A DNA stretch of 64,000 bases from assembly GCF_901709675.1 (NCBI RefSeq), contig NC_051092.1, positions 12,522,491-12,586,490 of the forward strand. The letters are read 5' to 3'. Of the stretch, positions 46,801 to 57,500 are shown piece after piece. A program made the position numbers and the translations under genes. Every line of letters begins with the position of its first letter. The first letter of the stretch is position 1. The stretch is from Syngnathus acus. Taxonomy: Eukaryota > Chordata > Actinopteri > Syngnathiformes > Syngnathidae. The notes below the pieces were generated by a model. That model saw nothing but the letters and a program-made list of their open reading frames with translations. It did no database searches and was not told the DNA's origin.

Positions 46801-49800
46801 GTTGTTAGATGACAGTTTGAGCACCATTAAAATCGGACAAATCAGACACGTTTCAATTTGTATATTGTAACGTTAAAAGTGATCATAAAAAGAGTGAGAT
46901 TCCTGTACACTGTTGCATAAACTAATGAGACCCAATACAAAGCTACATTGAGAAATTCTGACTACCCACTAGTGAACCAAAATATGGACCAGATTGTTTT
47001 TAATATTAGCAGCGGTTAACCATTTTTTTTATAATTGTACGATAGTCAAGGATGTTAAAACATTGACTGTTGCAAATAAAGTTTTTAAAATTGGGACAGT
47101 TCAACGATGGGATTAAATATTTCACTCTGTGATCAGATGCCTAAAATAAACCAATTTCCTTCCTTTAGTCATTAAAATACTTTGTTTTCTGTATGATTAC
47201 ACAAGCTACTTTTGAAGGGGCAGACTTGCTCAGATTGAAAACTGAATCCCCGTGACTAATTGGAATTAATCAAGTCTAGGGATTGGGGTCAAAGCATAAT
47301 CTCAAGGTTGGAGCTTTCGTCACAAAAATCACAACACAATACAACCGTCACCCTTTGCGGAGTCAGTGCATGGAAGAGCAACTGCCACAAGGGGCAACAA
47401 GCAAAAATCCAATTCGAAATGTTGTGTGCCTGACATTTCCCTGTCTCACTTTGGTTGCTCTTATTCCTAAACGAGTCTGATCCAGCTCCTGTCAGCAAGA
47501 TGAATCCCCCGGGGCTACGGTGCATCCTGATTTGTTTTACGGGGAGGCAGTTCGATGCGACTGACTGCGTGTCACATGTACAATGAACGCATGAGTTGTA
47601 CATCAGGAAATGAAATCTCCTTCACCTCACCTTTTCGTAGGGATCAGAGTCGTAATTGAGACCAATTCCGCAGTCGTCAGTGATCTCAGAGAGATCTTCG
47701 TCATCAAACTCCTCCAGGCTGATGTCGTGGGCTGGCCTAACAAATGCAGCAGACACATTACAATCACCACATGCTAGAGTACATGCAGATTTACATTCAT
47801 CTGTTTTAATTAATTGACTTATCTTTTTTTTTACAAATTATTCCAGAAGAAAATGAAAATTTGGACCAAAAATCTATTCTACTGTACATAAAAAAAATTA
47901 AATATGGACCAGAAACTAAAAACTAAATATCAGTCGCAGTATCTATTTTGCATTTCAAAAAAACACACACCAATTGCCAAAAATACACAACAAAATAAAT
48001 TACACAAACATCCAAATAGTGCAAAATTATCCCAAGAATACAGAGCAAAACTACCATGAAATTCACGAAAAATAGAAATCCCAGCTACCTTGTCCAAAAT
48101 AATACTATTCAAATTAAGAATAAATAAAAATACCTCAGAATTTACAAACCAATAATCAATCCTATAATGTCGAGCATCTTTTTACTACTGGATCGGATAG
48201 AGAGATATTTTGTATTCTTTTGCAAAATAGGTGTTATTTTTTCCCAATGCATTTCAATGGGCATACAAGAATTCCTCCTGCCACTATTTTTAGCCAATAT
48301 TAGACATTGCGTAGAAGTTGCAAGCAGAGTCGATCTGCTCGCATTCACAAGTCACAGCAGTTCATAAAGTTGATGTGGCGTGTCATGAGCTGTGGCCAGT
48401 TTGCGTCGTTCGCCTCAAATTCAACGGCGTCCCAGTGGTTATGGCGTGCATTTCGTTTTCCACAGCAGCTGTCTTAGAATTGTGTCACAAGGAAATGCTG
48501 CATTGCAGTGCTTCTAATCGAGGGGAAAGGACACTGCCGCACACTGTGTATGCAAGCAAGCATATGTTGTGCACAATGTCACGGAGCAAATGCTCACGTA
48601 AAAGTTGGCAGCTTTTTTTATGTCAGTGTATAAAAACAAACTCAGGAAATAAACTGGCTCTATAGTAATGACCTAATATACCGGAGTTAATATGCATGTG
48701 AGCATCTGGGCGTGAGTTGTGGCTAACAGCAGCTCCTTATGAGTGTTCTCGTTTTCTATTTAATTGTTTGTCCCAATGGATAAAGGGCAGAAAATCATCA
48801 GCCACTATGGCTCTACCAGACACGACCTTAATTGCTAAATTTTTTGGACTTTAGTCATATTGAACTCAAATTTGTCTGGTAACTCACTGTACGATAAATA
48901 AAAATTGTGTAAACAGTAAGCATAATTGTCACTTTGCATCTTTGTCACGCGGAGTTATTCTCTTTTATGCGTCAAAAATATATATACCGCTGAAATATTT
49001 CTTGTAGTACTTACAAAATGTCCAGAAGAAGCAAACATTAATAACAATGTCAACATGCCACAGTGATACAATTCTTGCATATTCGCTGTACAACATTGCT
49101 ATTAAAGCACTGGCACAGGCACCGTGCTCCGTGTCACAACACCTTCCAAGTCCTTCCATCAAAACCGGCGAATGATTCAAAGTCTGCCGACGAACGTGGG
49201 CGTCGATTCAGGCTCTGCGGGAAGCGCAAGCTCACTACCAAATGCCTCATCTGGCAAATTATGTGTGAAATCACAAAGTGTGACTCTTAAAACTGCGAAC
49301 TAATGCTGAGAGATGCTATTGAAATACATGATTAAGGGTCACATTGCTGGCTTTGGCTTGAGCACAAAAATGTTTTTTTGCAAATTGCAAGGGAAAGGTG
49401 CTGAAAAAAAAGGTCAATATTCACATGGTACCATAATTTGCAAATATCAAATGAACAAAAGAAGGCATTACAGCAAAAGCATAGAACATGCTCCACAATG
49501 ACATCATTTTTAAAGAGCCATTAATTTAGTGGAGCTCAATTTCACAGGCTTTTCACCCTGCATGTGCACTTCAACTCATGCCTTTCAAATTAATGAACGA
49601 ATCCTTTGTCAAGCAAAGCCCATTATACCAGAGACTGAGAGCATATCGTGTACTACTGTCATCAAATGATCTAATGCTACGACTATTTTTCATTATGTAC
49701 CCGTTTAAGCATCCCAAAGTCCATTTCTAATTTTGACTTCTTGTCACAACAACGACCTCAAGCAGACTGCAAACCATGATCTATTAACGGTTAACCTTTT

Positions 49801-52800
49801 TAATTGAAACTGAAGAAGTTCATTTTAAAAATTGTAAGCTGAACTTAGTTAGTTTACGACTTTGCGTAGTAAACGAGCTTTCCTTGTACTGATCAAAAAG
49901 AGATTTTTGACTTGACTTTCCCTATTTTTTAAAAACAAAGTAACAAACTATAGTGAGCATAAGTGATGCAGATAATGAATGAATATGTAAAACACTCAAT
50001 TTAAAATAAAAATGACTACATTGTCAACTTACCGTGTTTTTCCATGCATAATGCGCCCCCGTGCATAATACGCACCCTAAAAATGGCATGTCGATGCTGG
50101 AAAAAAGCCTGTACCCATGTATAGTACGCACCCAAATTTTGACTCTTACTTAAGTCTGTAAACGTAAAATTATTTCAGAAAAAAGATCATCTTTGGGAAC
50201 AACCGGATGTTATTCTGCCGGTCAGTATCACTGCGCGTGCGGTAGCAAACTCGATAGCGAAGAAATGTTTCGGATTTGTGTAGGGTACATTGTGACAGCA
50301 AACGAGCAGGTGATCGAGCAAGTGTCTGATACGAGAGCATTGTGTTCGTATGGAGCGTGTTTGAAGTGAACAGCAGAGAAGAAAGGAACAAGGCAAAGTG
50401 TTGTGAAATAAAATATTACCTGTAATACGCATTTTGTTATTTGCTGATTGAAACTGCTAATTAAACTGTGAATTGAAACTAATAGGTAGAGAACTGAACT
50501 CTCGCTCTTTATATAGCTAACGTGTCTTGCGCATCCGGTCTGCGCATACTGTCATGGCGGCCTCCGTATGATATCCGGTCTGCGATGGAGATTAAAAAAC
50601 AAACAATATTTGACAATAACACACCATCAAGGATTGCACCATCGCATCAAACGATGTGTCGTCAATTATGAATTTTACTGACTAAGTGTGTTGGGCAGGA
50701 TGGCTGAATGCGATGCGCGATTGACAACAAACAAGAAGAAAGGTGTGATTTCAAGTTTTATTTCGAGGGAGATTTTCTTCAAAAATTGTTGTACCCATGC
50801 ATAATGCACACCCCAGATTTTAGGACAATAAATTAGTTAAATTTTGCGCATTATGCATGGTAAAACACGGTAATCAATACATAATAATATGGTATTGGTG
50901 CTGGGAAATTAATCAAAATCTAATTGTGATTTCAGTTTTGCTTTGGACATCATACAATAATTCTAATCATAAAAACATTCTAATCAAAGAAAAACAATAC
51001 ATGTGCCACAGTGTGGATTTTAAAGTTCCTGCACTGTGAAAGCACCCTGAATGCACCATGTTGCTCGAGCAGCAAGCGTGCGATGTGTGTTATTCCGCAT
51101 GTTTCACCATACACAACGTAATATTGCATCCAAAGGATGAAATCAACATTCACGGCCAATCAACATTCACTGGGCCGTGAGGTCACGTGTTGTCGAGTAG
51201 CATTGATCTGAGAGCTGTGGAGATAAAGCTGCAGGGGTGAAACTAAATCCCTCAAAAGTGCACAGTGTTGGATAACAAATCCTTTGGGGTTGCTAATGTG
51301 ATTGCGTGTGCATGTGATATAAGAATACATTTTAATCATTTATGATGCTCTACTTATTTATTTTTTTGATAATAACAATAATACATATTTTGTTTCTAAT
51401 TGCTTTTGAGTAGTGTTTCAAGGTCAAAAAGAAGGACTTATTTTTAGACGTGAATTGTTTGGGTTTGACCAGCGTTCTGTTGCTAATACGTTAACGCACG
51501 CTGTACGGAAACTGAATGTGAAATAACAAGTATCAAAAATCTTTTGAAAAATTACAAAAAAAATCGCAACTTAAATCCACAAAATTTGAGAACGGTCCGT
51601 TGATGTTTTGTGCTCAATGTTAATATTCTTTTAGTATAAACTGTAGTTCATGTATCCGCTAATTTTATACTCCAACCTATGAATAGTTTGAACATTCACA
51701 AAAAAAAAAAAAACAATGAAATTGGCTGAGATGGACTAATAAACATTTTGAGTTGTTCAATATGTGTATAATCAAATTTAAAGCTAGGTGGGACAGAGAA
51801 CAAAAAAGCAAGTGGCACAGATTCGGTGGAATTGGCCAGACAATATAAAAATATAAAATAGCGTAACACAATATATGTATGTATGAATATATTGTATGTA
51901 CATTTCTATATTGATTAAAGCAATTCAGATGTGCTCTATCAGAACTCTGTATCAGCACCATACTTAGAATCAAAGACTTGGACTTGGTGCCACAAAACTG
52001 TGTGATTGAACATCCTTAAAATATCGTTTTTCTAGAAAACAAAACCCTGAATAATCTATTATTCTGAAATGCTTATATTTTTATTTTTAAAAAATATACA
52101 TTATTTGTTGTGCAGCATGGTGGTACACTGCTTAGCATGTCCGCCTCACAGTTCAGAGGGTGCGGGTTTGATTCCTCCCCCAGCCCTCCCTGTGTGGAGT
52201 TTGCATGTTTTCCCCGTGCCTGAGTGGGTTTTTTCCAGGTCTTCCAGTTTCCTCCCACATCCCAAAAACATGCCTGATAGGCCGATTGAGCACTCCAAAT
52301 TGCCCCTAAGTGTGAGTGCAGATGGTTGTTCGTCTCTCTGTGCCCTGCGATTGGCTGGCAACCAGTTCAGGGTGTCCCCTGCCTACTGCCCGATGACAGC
52401 TGGGATAGGCTCCAGCATGCCCGCGACCCCTGTGGGGACTAGCGGTACAGATAATGGATGGATGGACATTTTAACTTACATAGTGCTGTTTTACTGTGCA
52501 CTAGTGATGATTTTAAACTATTCATAACATGTTTTGACATTATTATAATTTTTAATGGAAATTGCTTGACAATATTTTACATCCTCATTATGAAACAGAT
52601 ATTCTGGATCTATATTTTCTTTCCTTAATCACATTTTGAGCTGTGCATCTTTTACAAAACGTATGTATGAAACAAACAAATGAATTGAATGACTTGATTT
52701 GAGCTCTTCTTGGATGTTGTGACTGACTTGTGCAAAAGTCCCTAATGTTGTGGCCATTTTACTGCATCGCAAAGAGCCATTACATTCTTTTATGGATTTC

Positions 52801-53176
52801 CGCTCAAGTGTAGCCCCGTGGTGATGATGTCTGCATCCCACTCACACTCGTGTGTTTCATGCATCATCACAATCACTTCCCAGCATCAGCCTGCGTGTAC
52901 AAAGGCGCCAATCAGGATCAGGGCGTGGGCCTCCACAGCACCGCAAGGCCACAGCAGGCAACAACACCACACTAGAAAGCATATCCACCACCTCTAACAT
53001 ACAAAATGCGCCATTTTACCGCATGTTGCATTGGATTGACGCGCAAGCCTGCAGGCAGAAAACTTCCCCTCCCTCCCCCCGCGCCACGCAGCATCCAGCG
53101 CAATTTCTTACCTGCAGCCCGGGGGAGAGAGGGAGTGGAACGTGTTGAGGGAGAACATCTCAGCCCGGTCCGCCAT
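37814..53176 (-). CDS. mapk8ip2: JNK-interacting protein 2 (IB2/JIP2), complete, 13 exons, 1,214 aa
   Basis: Scaffold that assembles MLK, MKK7 and JNK and links cargo to kinesin-1, chiefly in neurons. Exons, in transcription order: 53176-53112, 47736-47631, 44695-44456, 44365-44287, 43418-41198, 40793-40585, 40384-40309, 40064-39892, 39730-39621, 39530-39408, 38450-38380, 38304-38206, 37886-37814. Phases close (3,645 nt). Visible parts: [16 protein letters not shown] start, as in the mammalian protein; acidic run near residues 80-105; JNK docking site RPTTLNL (125-131); a 740-residue acidic Ser/Asp/Glu-rich exon 5; SH3 domain about 975-1055; PTB domain about 1058-1205 ([19 protein letters not shown], then YFGFITKHP); kinesin-light-chain-binding C-terminus [17 protein letters not shown] and VEVP-HQGNG fit paralogue 2, not 1. 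Human JIP2 is about 820 aa, so exon 5 is expanded. Exon 3 uses an unusual donor, CAG|GTTCGC. Introns carry transposons at 38800 and 50030 and SINEs near 52111. Confidence 0.96.
38800..39286 (+). mobile_element. Family-3 inverted-repeat element in mapk8ip2 intron 10
   Basis: Tips are TA-CCGTCTTTTTCCGTGCAT and ATGCACGGAAAAAGACGG-TA, a perfect inverted repeat with TA flanks; length 487 bp. Sub-terminal motifs are of the type GCATAATGCGCACCC, repeated (ATGCATAATGCGCACCCCAG near 39210). The body (AATTATTTCAGAAAAAAGAT through GGAACAAAC) matches the element at 50030-50872, of which it is a shorter version. It sits between the exons ending at 39408 and starting at 38450. There is no coding capacity. 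Confidence 0.88.
45725..45810 (+). repeat. hAT-MITE-like fragment in mapk8ip2 intron 2
   Basis: GGTAGGCAACTGCAGTCCTT, GAGGGTCGGTGTCCTGCATG and AACATGCAGGTCACCCCCCA are words of a common fish dispersed repeat usually classed as a hAT-derived non-autonomous element. Only a fragment remains. The rest of intron 2 (44696-47630) shows no other recognised feature apart from short runs. Confidence 0.35.
47737..50029. other. mapk8ip2 intron 1, distal part: nothing recognised
   Basis: Intronic, AT-rich DNA with no recognised coding exon, RNA gene or transposon. Short open frames on either strand have no domains. Confidence 0.5.
50030..50872 (+). mobile_element. Family-3 inverted-repeat element, long copy in mapk8ip2 intron 1
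   Basis: The left tip is TA-CCGTGTTTTTCCATGCAT and the right tip is ATGCATGGTAAAACACGG-TA. Length is 843 bp. Double sub-terminal motifs are present on the left (ATGCATAATGCGCCCCCG then TGCATAATACGCACCC). The first ~360 bp and the last ~140 bp match the copy at 38800-39286. The middle (about 50395-50725), absent from the short copy, includes AAATAAAATATTACCTGTAA and CGGTCTGCG repeated twice. It is non-autonomous. Confidence 0.85.
52111..52466 (+). mobile_element. tRNA-derived SINE, near full length (mapk8ip2 intron 1)
   Basis: The head is tRNA-like: an A-box-type TGGTACACTGCTTAGCATG and a B-box-type GGGTTTGATTCC about 30 bases on. Next comes the widely shared fish body (GTGTGGAGTTTGCATGTT, TCCTCCCACATCCCAAAAAC, GATTGGCTGGCAACCAGTTC, AGCTGGGATAGGCTCCAGCA) and an (ATGG)n tail. 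It is antisense to mapk8ip2. Some divergence from the family's usual words suggests it is not recent. Confidence 0.85.
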
Positions 53177-53645
53177 CTTCTCTGACTCGAGAGCCCACTA
53201 TATCGTGGAGACGATAACGGAAGGGAAACGGCAGTCCATCCACGGCAAGGGCGTTCGTAGGGGCTTTATTTCTCCTTTTTGCCCCCCACCCCACCCCACT
53301 CTCTCCGTCTTGTTCAGTCGTGGATGTTGCGCGTGCAGCAGGAGACGAGCATCCACGCAGAGGGCAGGGAGGGAGGAAGGGGAGCTCCGTCTCGGTTTAA
53401 ATAATCTGCATGGGAACAAAGGACAGTATTCCGAATTATGATCCAATATGTCAGACAAGGTGTCTCCGCTGTGTGGCGAGGATGACGATGACGAGGGTGG
53501 AGAGGTTGAAGATGCTGCGGGTGACACACGACGGAAGCTCGCAAGCAGCAGTGCGGAGACGGGCGGGGGGCAGGATGGGGGACGGATAGCGTCATTTAAA
53601 CCGAGTGGGATGCACGCAGGGAGTGGAGGGATAGTCCACAAGCAG

Positions 53646-53653
53646 TGACGTCA
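53646..53653. promoter_or_regulatory. CRE palindrome upstream of mapk8ip2
   Basis: A perfect TGACGTCA 470 bp before the mapk8ip2 start codon, at the outer edge of the GC-rich segment 53050-53650 that surrounds exon 1 and looks like a CpG-type promoter. No TATA box was recognised. Role inferred. Confidence 0.45.
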
Positions 53654-54549
53654 CCGAAGGAAAAAAGCCTCGATTTTAAAAAAATCATAGCTGAATGTTA
53701 TTTCCAACATGCAGTCCAAAGAAAAAAAATATTTATTATTATTATTTGTCATTATTATTTAAAAAATAATAAGTATTGTTTCACGTGAAATGCAGCAATC
53801 TCTATCATTGGTTCCATCAACATCCCTAGTAGTAGCAGTAAGAAGTCAGAAATGACCACCAAATAGCAATGTTGACATTATGAATTACAGTTAAAATTAT
53901 TTTACATTCATGTTTAAATTGCAGGGCGGCAGTGCACTGGTGAGCACGTCCAGCTCACAGTTCAGAGGTGCAGGGATAGATTCCGACTTCGGCCTTCCTG
54001 TGTGGAGTTTGCATGTCCTCCCCTTCACCCCCCTGCATTTCTTCCCAGTACTCTGTTTAAATTACTTTAAAAGTTTAAATTAAATTGAATGTTTAAATTA
54101 ATTGTGGTTCAAATTACTTCACAGATTACTCAAAAATGTCATTTAATCTTTATTAAAACACTTGCACTGAGTTGTCGTTGCAGCAACTCGCGTCCTCTCG
54201 CGTTTAATACATAAAACAAGTCAAGTCTAATTTATTTATTGGTACTTGCCACAATGTAAGCAGGTTCGATTAAGAGACTGTGTTGGGTGGTCTTGTGCAG
54301 AACATGACACCAGCATTTCACAAAATTGCAATTTTATTGCCATTCAACTCCCTGACATGGGAATAAAAAATATTCATATCATTACACAGCGGCAAGGCAA
54401 AATATGTGACAATTTGTGTACGGAAATATTTGCCACTTCCCGTCACCTATGTTAAATTTCGAGCTTTTTTATATATTACTTTAATGGAGGCATTCGGAAG
54501 GATGTTGTGCGGGGAATAACATCCAGTCAGCCATGATCCAATCAGAATG
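53654..54549. other. zp3-mapk8ip2 intergenic region
   Basis: AT-rich. Contains a truncated SINE at about 53924-54055 and short T/A runs. No gene was seen. Confidence 0.55.
53924..54055 (+). mobile_element. Truncated SINE copy
   Basis: Same family as the SINE at 52111: GGCGGCAGTGCACTGGTGAG head, CTCACAGTTCAGAGGTGC, a degenerate B box (GGGATAGATTCC), then TGTGTGGAGTTTGCATGTCC. It breaks off after TTCTTCCCAGTACTC, so the 3' two-thirds is missing. Confidence 0.7.
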
Positions 54550-54555
54550 TTTATT
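54550..54555 (-). terminator. zp3 polyadenylation signal
   Basis: Minus-strand AATAAA begins 26 nt after the TGA stop, implying a very short 3' UTR, as is usual for egg-coat genes. Confidence 0.7.
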
Positions 54556-54581
54556 TCCATCGCCACGTTGGAATGTTGACT

Positions 54582-57500
54582 TCAAACGACTTTCTCTGCA
54601 ATTTCGAAGGGACCCAGTGTGACATCACCTCTCCATTCATAAACTGAAAATAGAATCGGTGTATCACATATCAATATCAAACACTTCCAAGTCAAACTGA
54701 AATACATACCTTGATCTGATTTCACTGAACGGCTCTTTCTTCCACCCTGTGTACTGCTACTAGTTGAGCTGGTTACGGTCCAAGTAGTGCTTGCGCCACT
54801 TTGTCCGGGACCAGTGGGGTTCCAAGTAACAGTTTGTTTGTCTGGTTCGTCTTTGCCTCTTCCAGTCTTTTGCCAGGTGCCCGTTCCAGGGGTTCCTCCA
54901 CCAATCCTAGTGACAGTAGCCCAGGAAGTGCCTGTGTTGGTACTTCCAGTGAAGCCAGTGGTCCAGGTTTGTTCCCTTGGTTGATTTCCTCCACCGCCAC
55001 CGTCATTGCCACCGCCACTTCCACTACTTCCGCCGCCACCTGTTTGAGAGCCGCCTCCACGACCGGTGGTCCAGCCGCCTCCTGTTTGAGAGCCGCCTCC
55101 ACCACCGGTGGTCCAGCCAATGCCTCCTGTTTGAGACTCGCCTCCTGTTTGAGAGCCGCCTCCACGACCAGTGGTCCAGCCGCCTCCTGTTTGAGAGCTG
55201 CCTCCACCACCGGTGGTGGTCCAGCCGCCTCCTGTTCGAGAGCCGCCTCCACCACCGGTGGTCCAGCCAATGCCTCCAGTTTGAGAGTCGCCTCCTGTTC
55301 GAGAGCCGCCTCCACCACCGGTGGTCCAGCCGCCTCCTGTTCGAGAGCCACCTCCTGTTTCAGAGCCGCCTCCACCACCGGTGGTCCAGCCAATGCCTCC
55401 TGTTTGAGAACCGCCTCCACCACCGGTGGTCCAGCCAATGCCTCCAGTTTGAGAGTCGCCTCCTGTTCGAGAGCCGCCTCCACCACCGGTGGTCCAGCCG
55501 CCTCCTGTTCGAGAGCCACCTCCTGTTTCAGAGCCGCCTCCACCACCGGTGGTCCAGCCAATGCCTCCTGTTTGAGAACCGCCTCCACCACCGGTGGTCC
55601 AGCCAATGCCTCCAGTTTGAGAGTCGCCTCCTGTTCGAGAGCCGCCTCCACCACCGGTGGTCCAGCCGCCTCCTGTTCGAGAGCCACCTCCTGTTTCAGA
55701 GCCGCCTCCACCACTGGTGGTCCAGCCAATGCCTCCTGTTTGAGAACCGCCTCCACCACCGGTGGTCCAGTCAATGCCTCCAGTTTGAGAGTCGCCTCCT
55801 GTTCGAGAGCCGCCTCCACCACCGGTGGTCCAGCCAATGCCTCCAGTTTGAGAGTCGCCTCCTGTTCGAGAGCCGCCTCCACCACTGGTGGTCCAGCCGG
55901 CTCCTGTTTGAGAGCCGCTTCCACCACCGGTGGTCCAGCCAATGCCTCCTGTTTGAGGGTCGCCTCCTGTTTGAGAGCCGCCTCCACCACCGGTGGTCCA
56001 GCCGCCTCCTGTTCGAGAGCCACCTCCTGTTTGAGAGCCGCCTCCACCACCGGTGGTCCAGCCAATGCCTCCTGTTTGAGGGTCGCCTCCTGTTTGAGAG
56101 CCGCCTCCACCACCGGTGGTCCAGCCGCCTCCTGTTCGAGAGCCACCTCCTGTTTGAGAGCCGCCTCCACCACCGGTGGTCCAGCCAATGCCTCCTGTTT
56201 GAGAGCCACCTCCTGTTTGAGAGCCGCCTCCACCACCGGTGGTCCAGCCGCCTCCTGTTTGAGAGCTGCCTCCACCACCGGTGGTCCAGCCAATGCCTCC
56301 AGTTTGAGAGTCGCCTCCTGTTCGAGAGCCACCTCCTGTTTCAGAGCCGCCTCCACCACCGGTGGTCCAGCCAATGCCTCCTGTTTGAGAGCCGCCTCCT
56401 GTTCGAGAGCCGCCTCCACCACCGGTGGTCCAGCCGCCTCCTGTTCGAGAGCCACCACCTGTTTGAGAGCCGCCTCCACCACCGATGGTCCAGCCAATGC
56501 CTCCTGTTTGAGAGTCGCCTCCTCCGCCGAGGTTATTTTGACTGCCCTTATGAAGGTCACCAGGGTTCCAAGGGTTGCCTGGTTGTTGATTTCCACCAAG
56601 GGCATTACAGGAGGAGCATGCTGAATCCACGCCACTGGCCTCCCTCCAGCTGCACCAGGAAATAAAAGCAGTCAATGAGTGAGAATAGTATGGAAAATAT
56701 TTCTTTCAGTAGTTCCATTCTTCAAGTGAAATTCACACATTTCGCCCTGTTCATTCACAATGAATGATATTATTTCTTTGAAACATAATAATTGTAGTTT
56801 ACAGCTTCCTAAAATGCGCAATTCACCATCTCATGAAATGAAAATAGTCACATTAAACACCCACTATTTGCTGAGTTAAGTTTACTGCCACCATTCTGTA
56901 CTTCTATTGCTTTTTTTAAGTTGCGTAACTTGTATCTCAAGACACGACTGTACTGTATCTTTGACACCGCTTACTACTTTCCTGTTAATCAGGACTTTGG
57001 TGTCATCTTGTGGCCTTCTAGAGTGATACAAAAAAATGGGAATATGGTGAATTGATGAGGTCTTCAGCTTTGAGCTGAGGATTTCCAGGTTTCCACAAAA
57101 AAATATGAATACAGTACAGTGAACCCCCACTTTTCAAGGAAACCAGGGAATATTTTATGGATTAAATTATTCATTTACCTATTTGAAATTATTGTTATTT
57201 ATTATTATTGTTTATGGAATTTATTAATGTATTGTTTATTAATTTATTTTTTATTAATTATTATTTACGGAATTGTTGAAACATTTATGAGAAATTTCTA
57301 CACTAGAAAATTTTAACTATAATTTAACATGACTATAATTTCGATATAATTTAATCTAAATTACGAAAAGGCACCTGTTTGACGGTGTCTTCCTCTCTCA
57401 TCACTCACCCGTTCTGTATGTGGGAGCAGGCCCTGTGTTCAGGATCAATGTCGTGGCCGTTCGACGTGGCTCTCAAGTGGCAGGTAATGTAAAGCTGTCG

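Noticed and set aside
54990-56530. CRISPR-like or satellite array
   Set aside because: Units are adjacent, variable in length and translate in frame within an exon. There are no unique spacers, and this is a vertebrate genome.
54773-56665. Three further very long open frames over the zp3 repeat (about 560-620 codons on + in two frames and on - in another)
   Set aside because: They arise because the repeat period is a multiple of three with no stop word in any frame. They have no conserved domain, start context or splice logic, and the ZP3 frame alone joins to the ZP exons.
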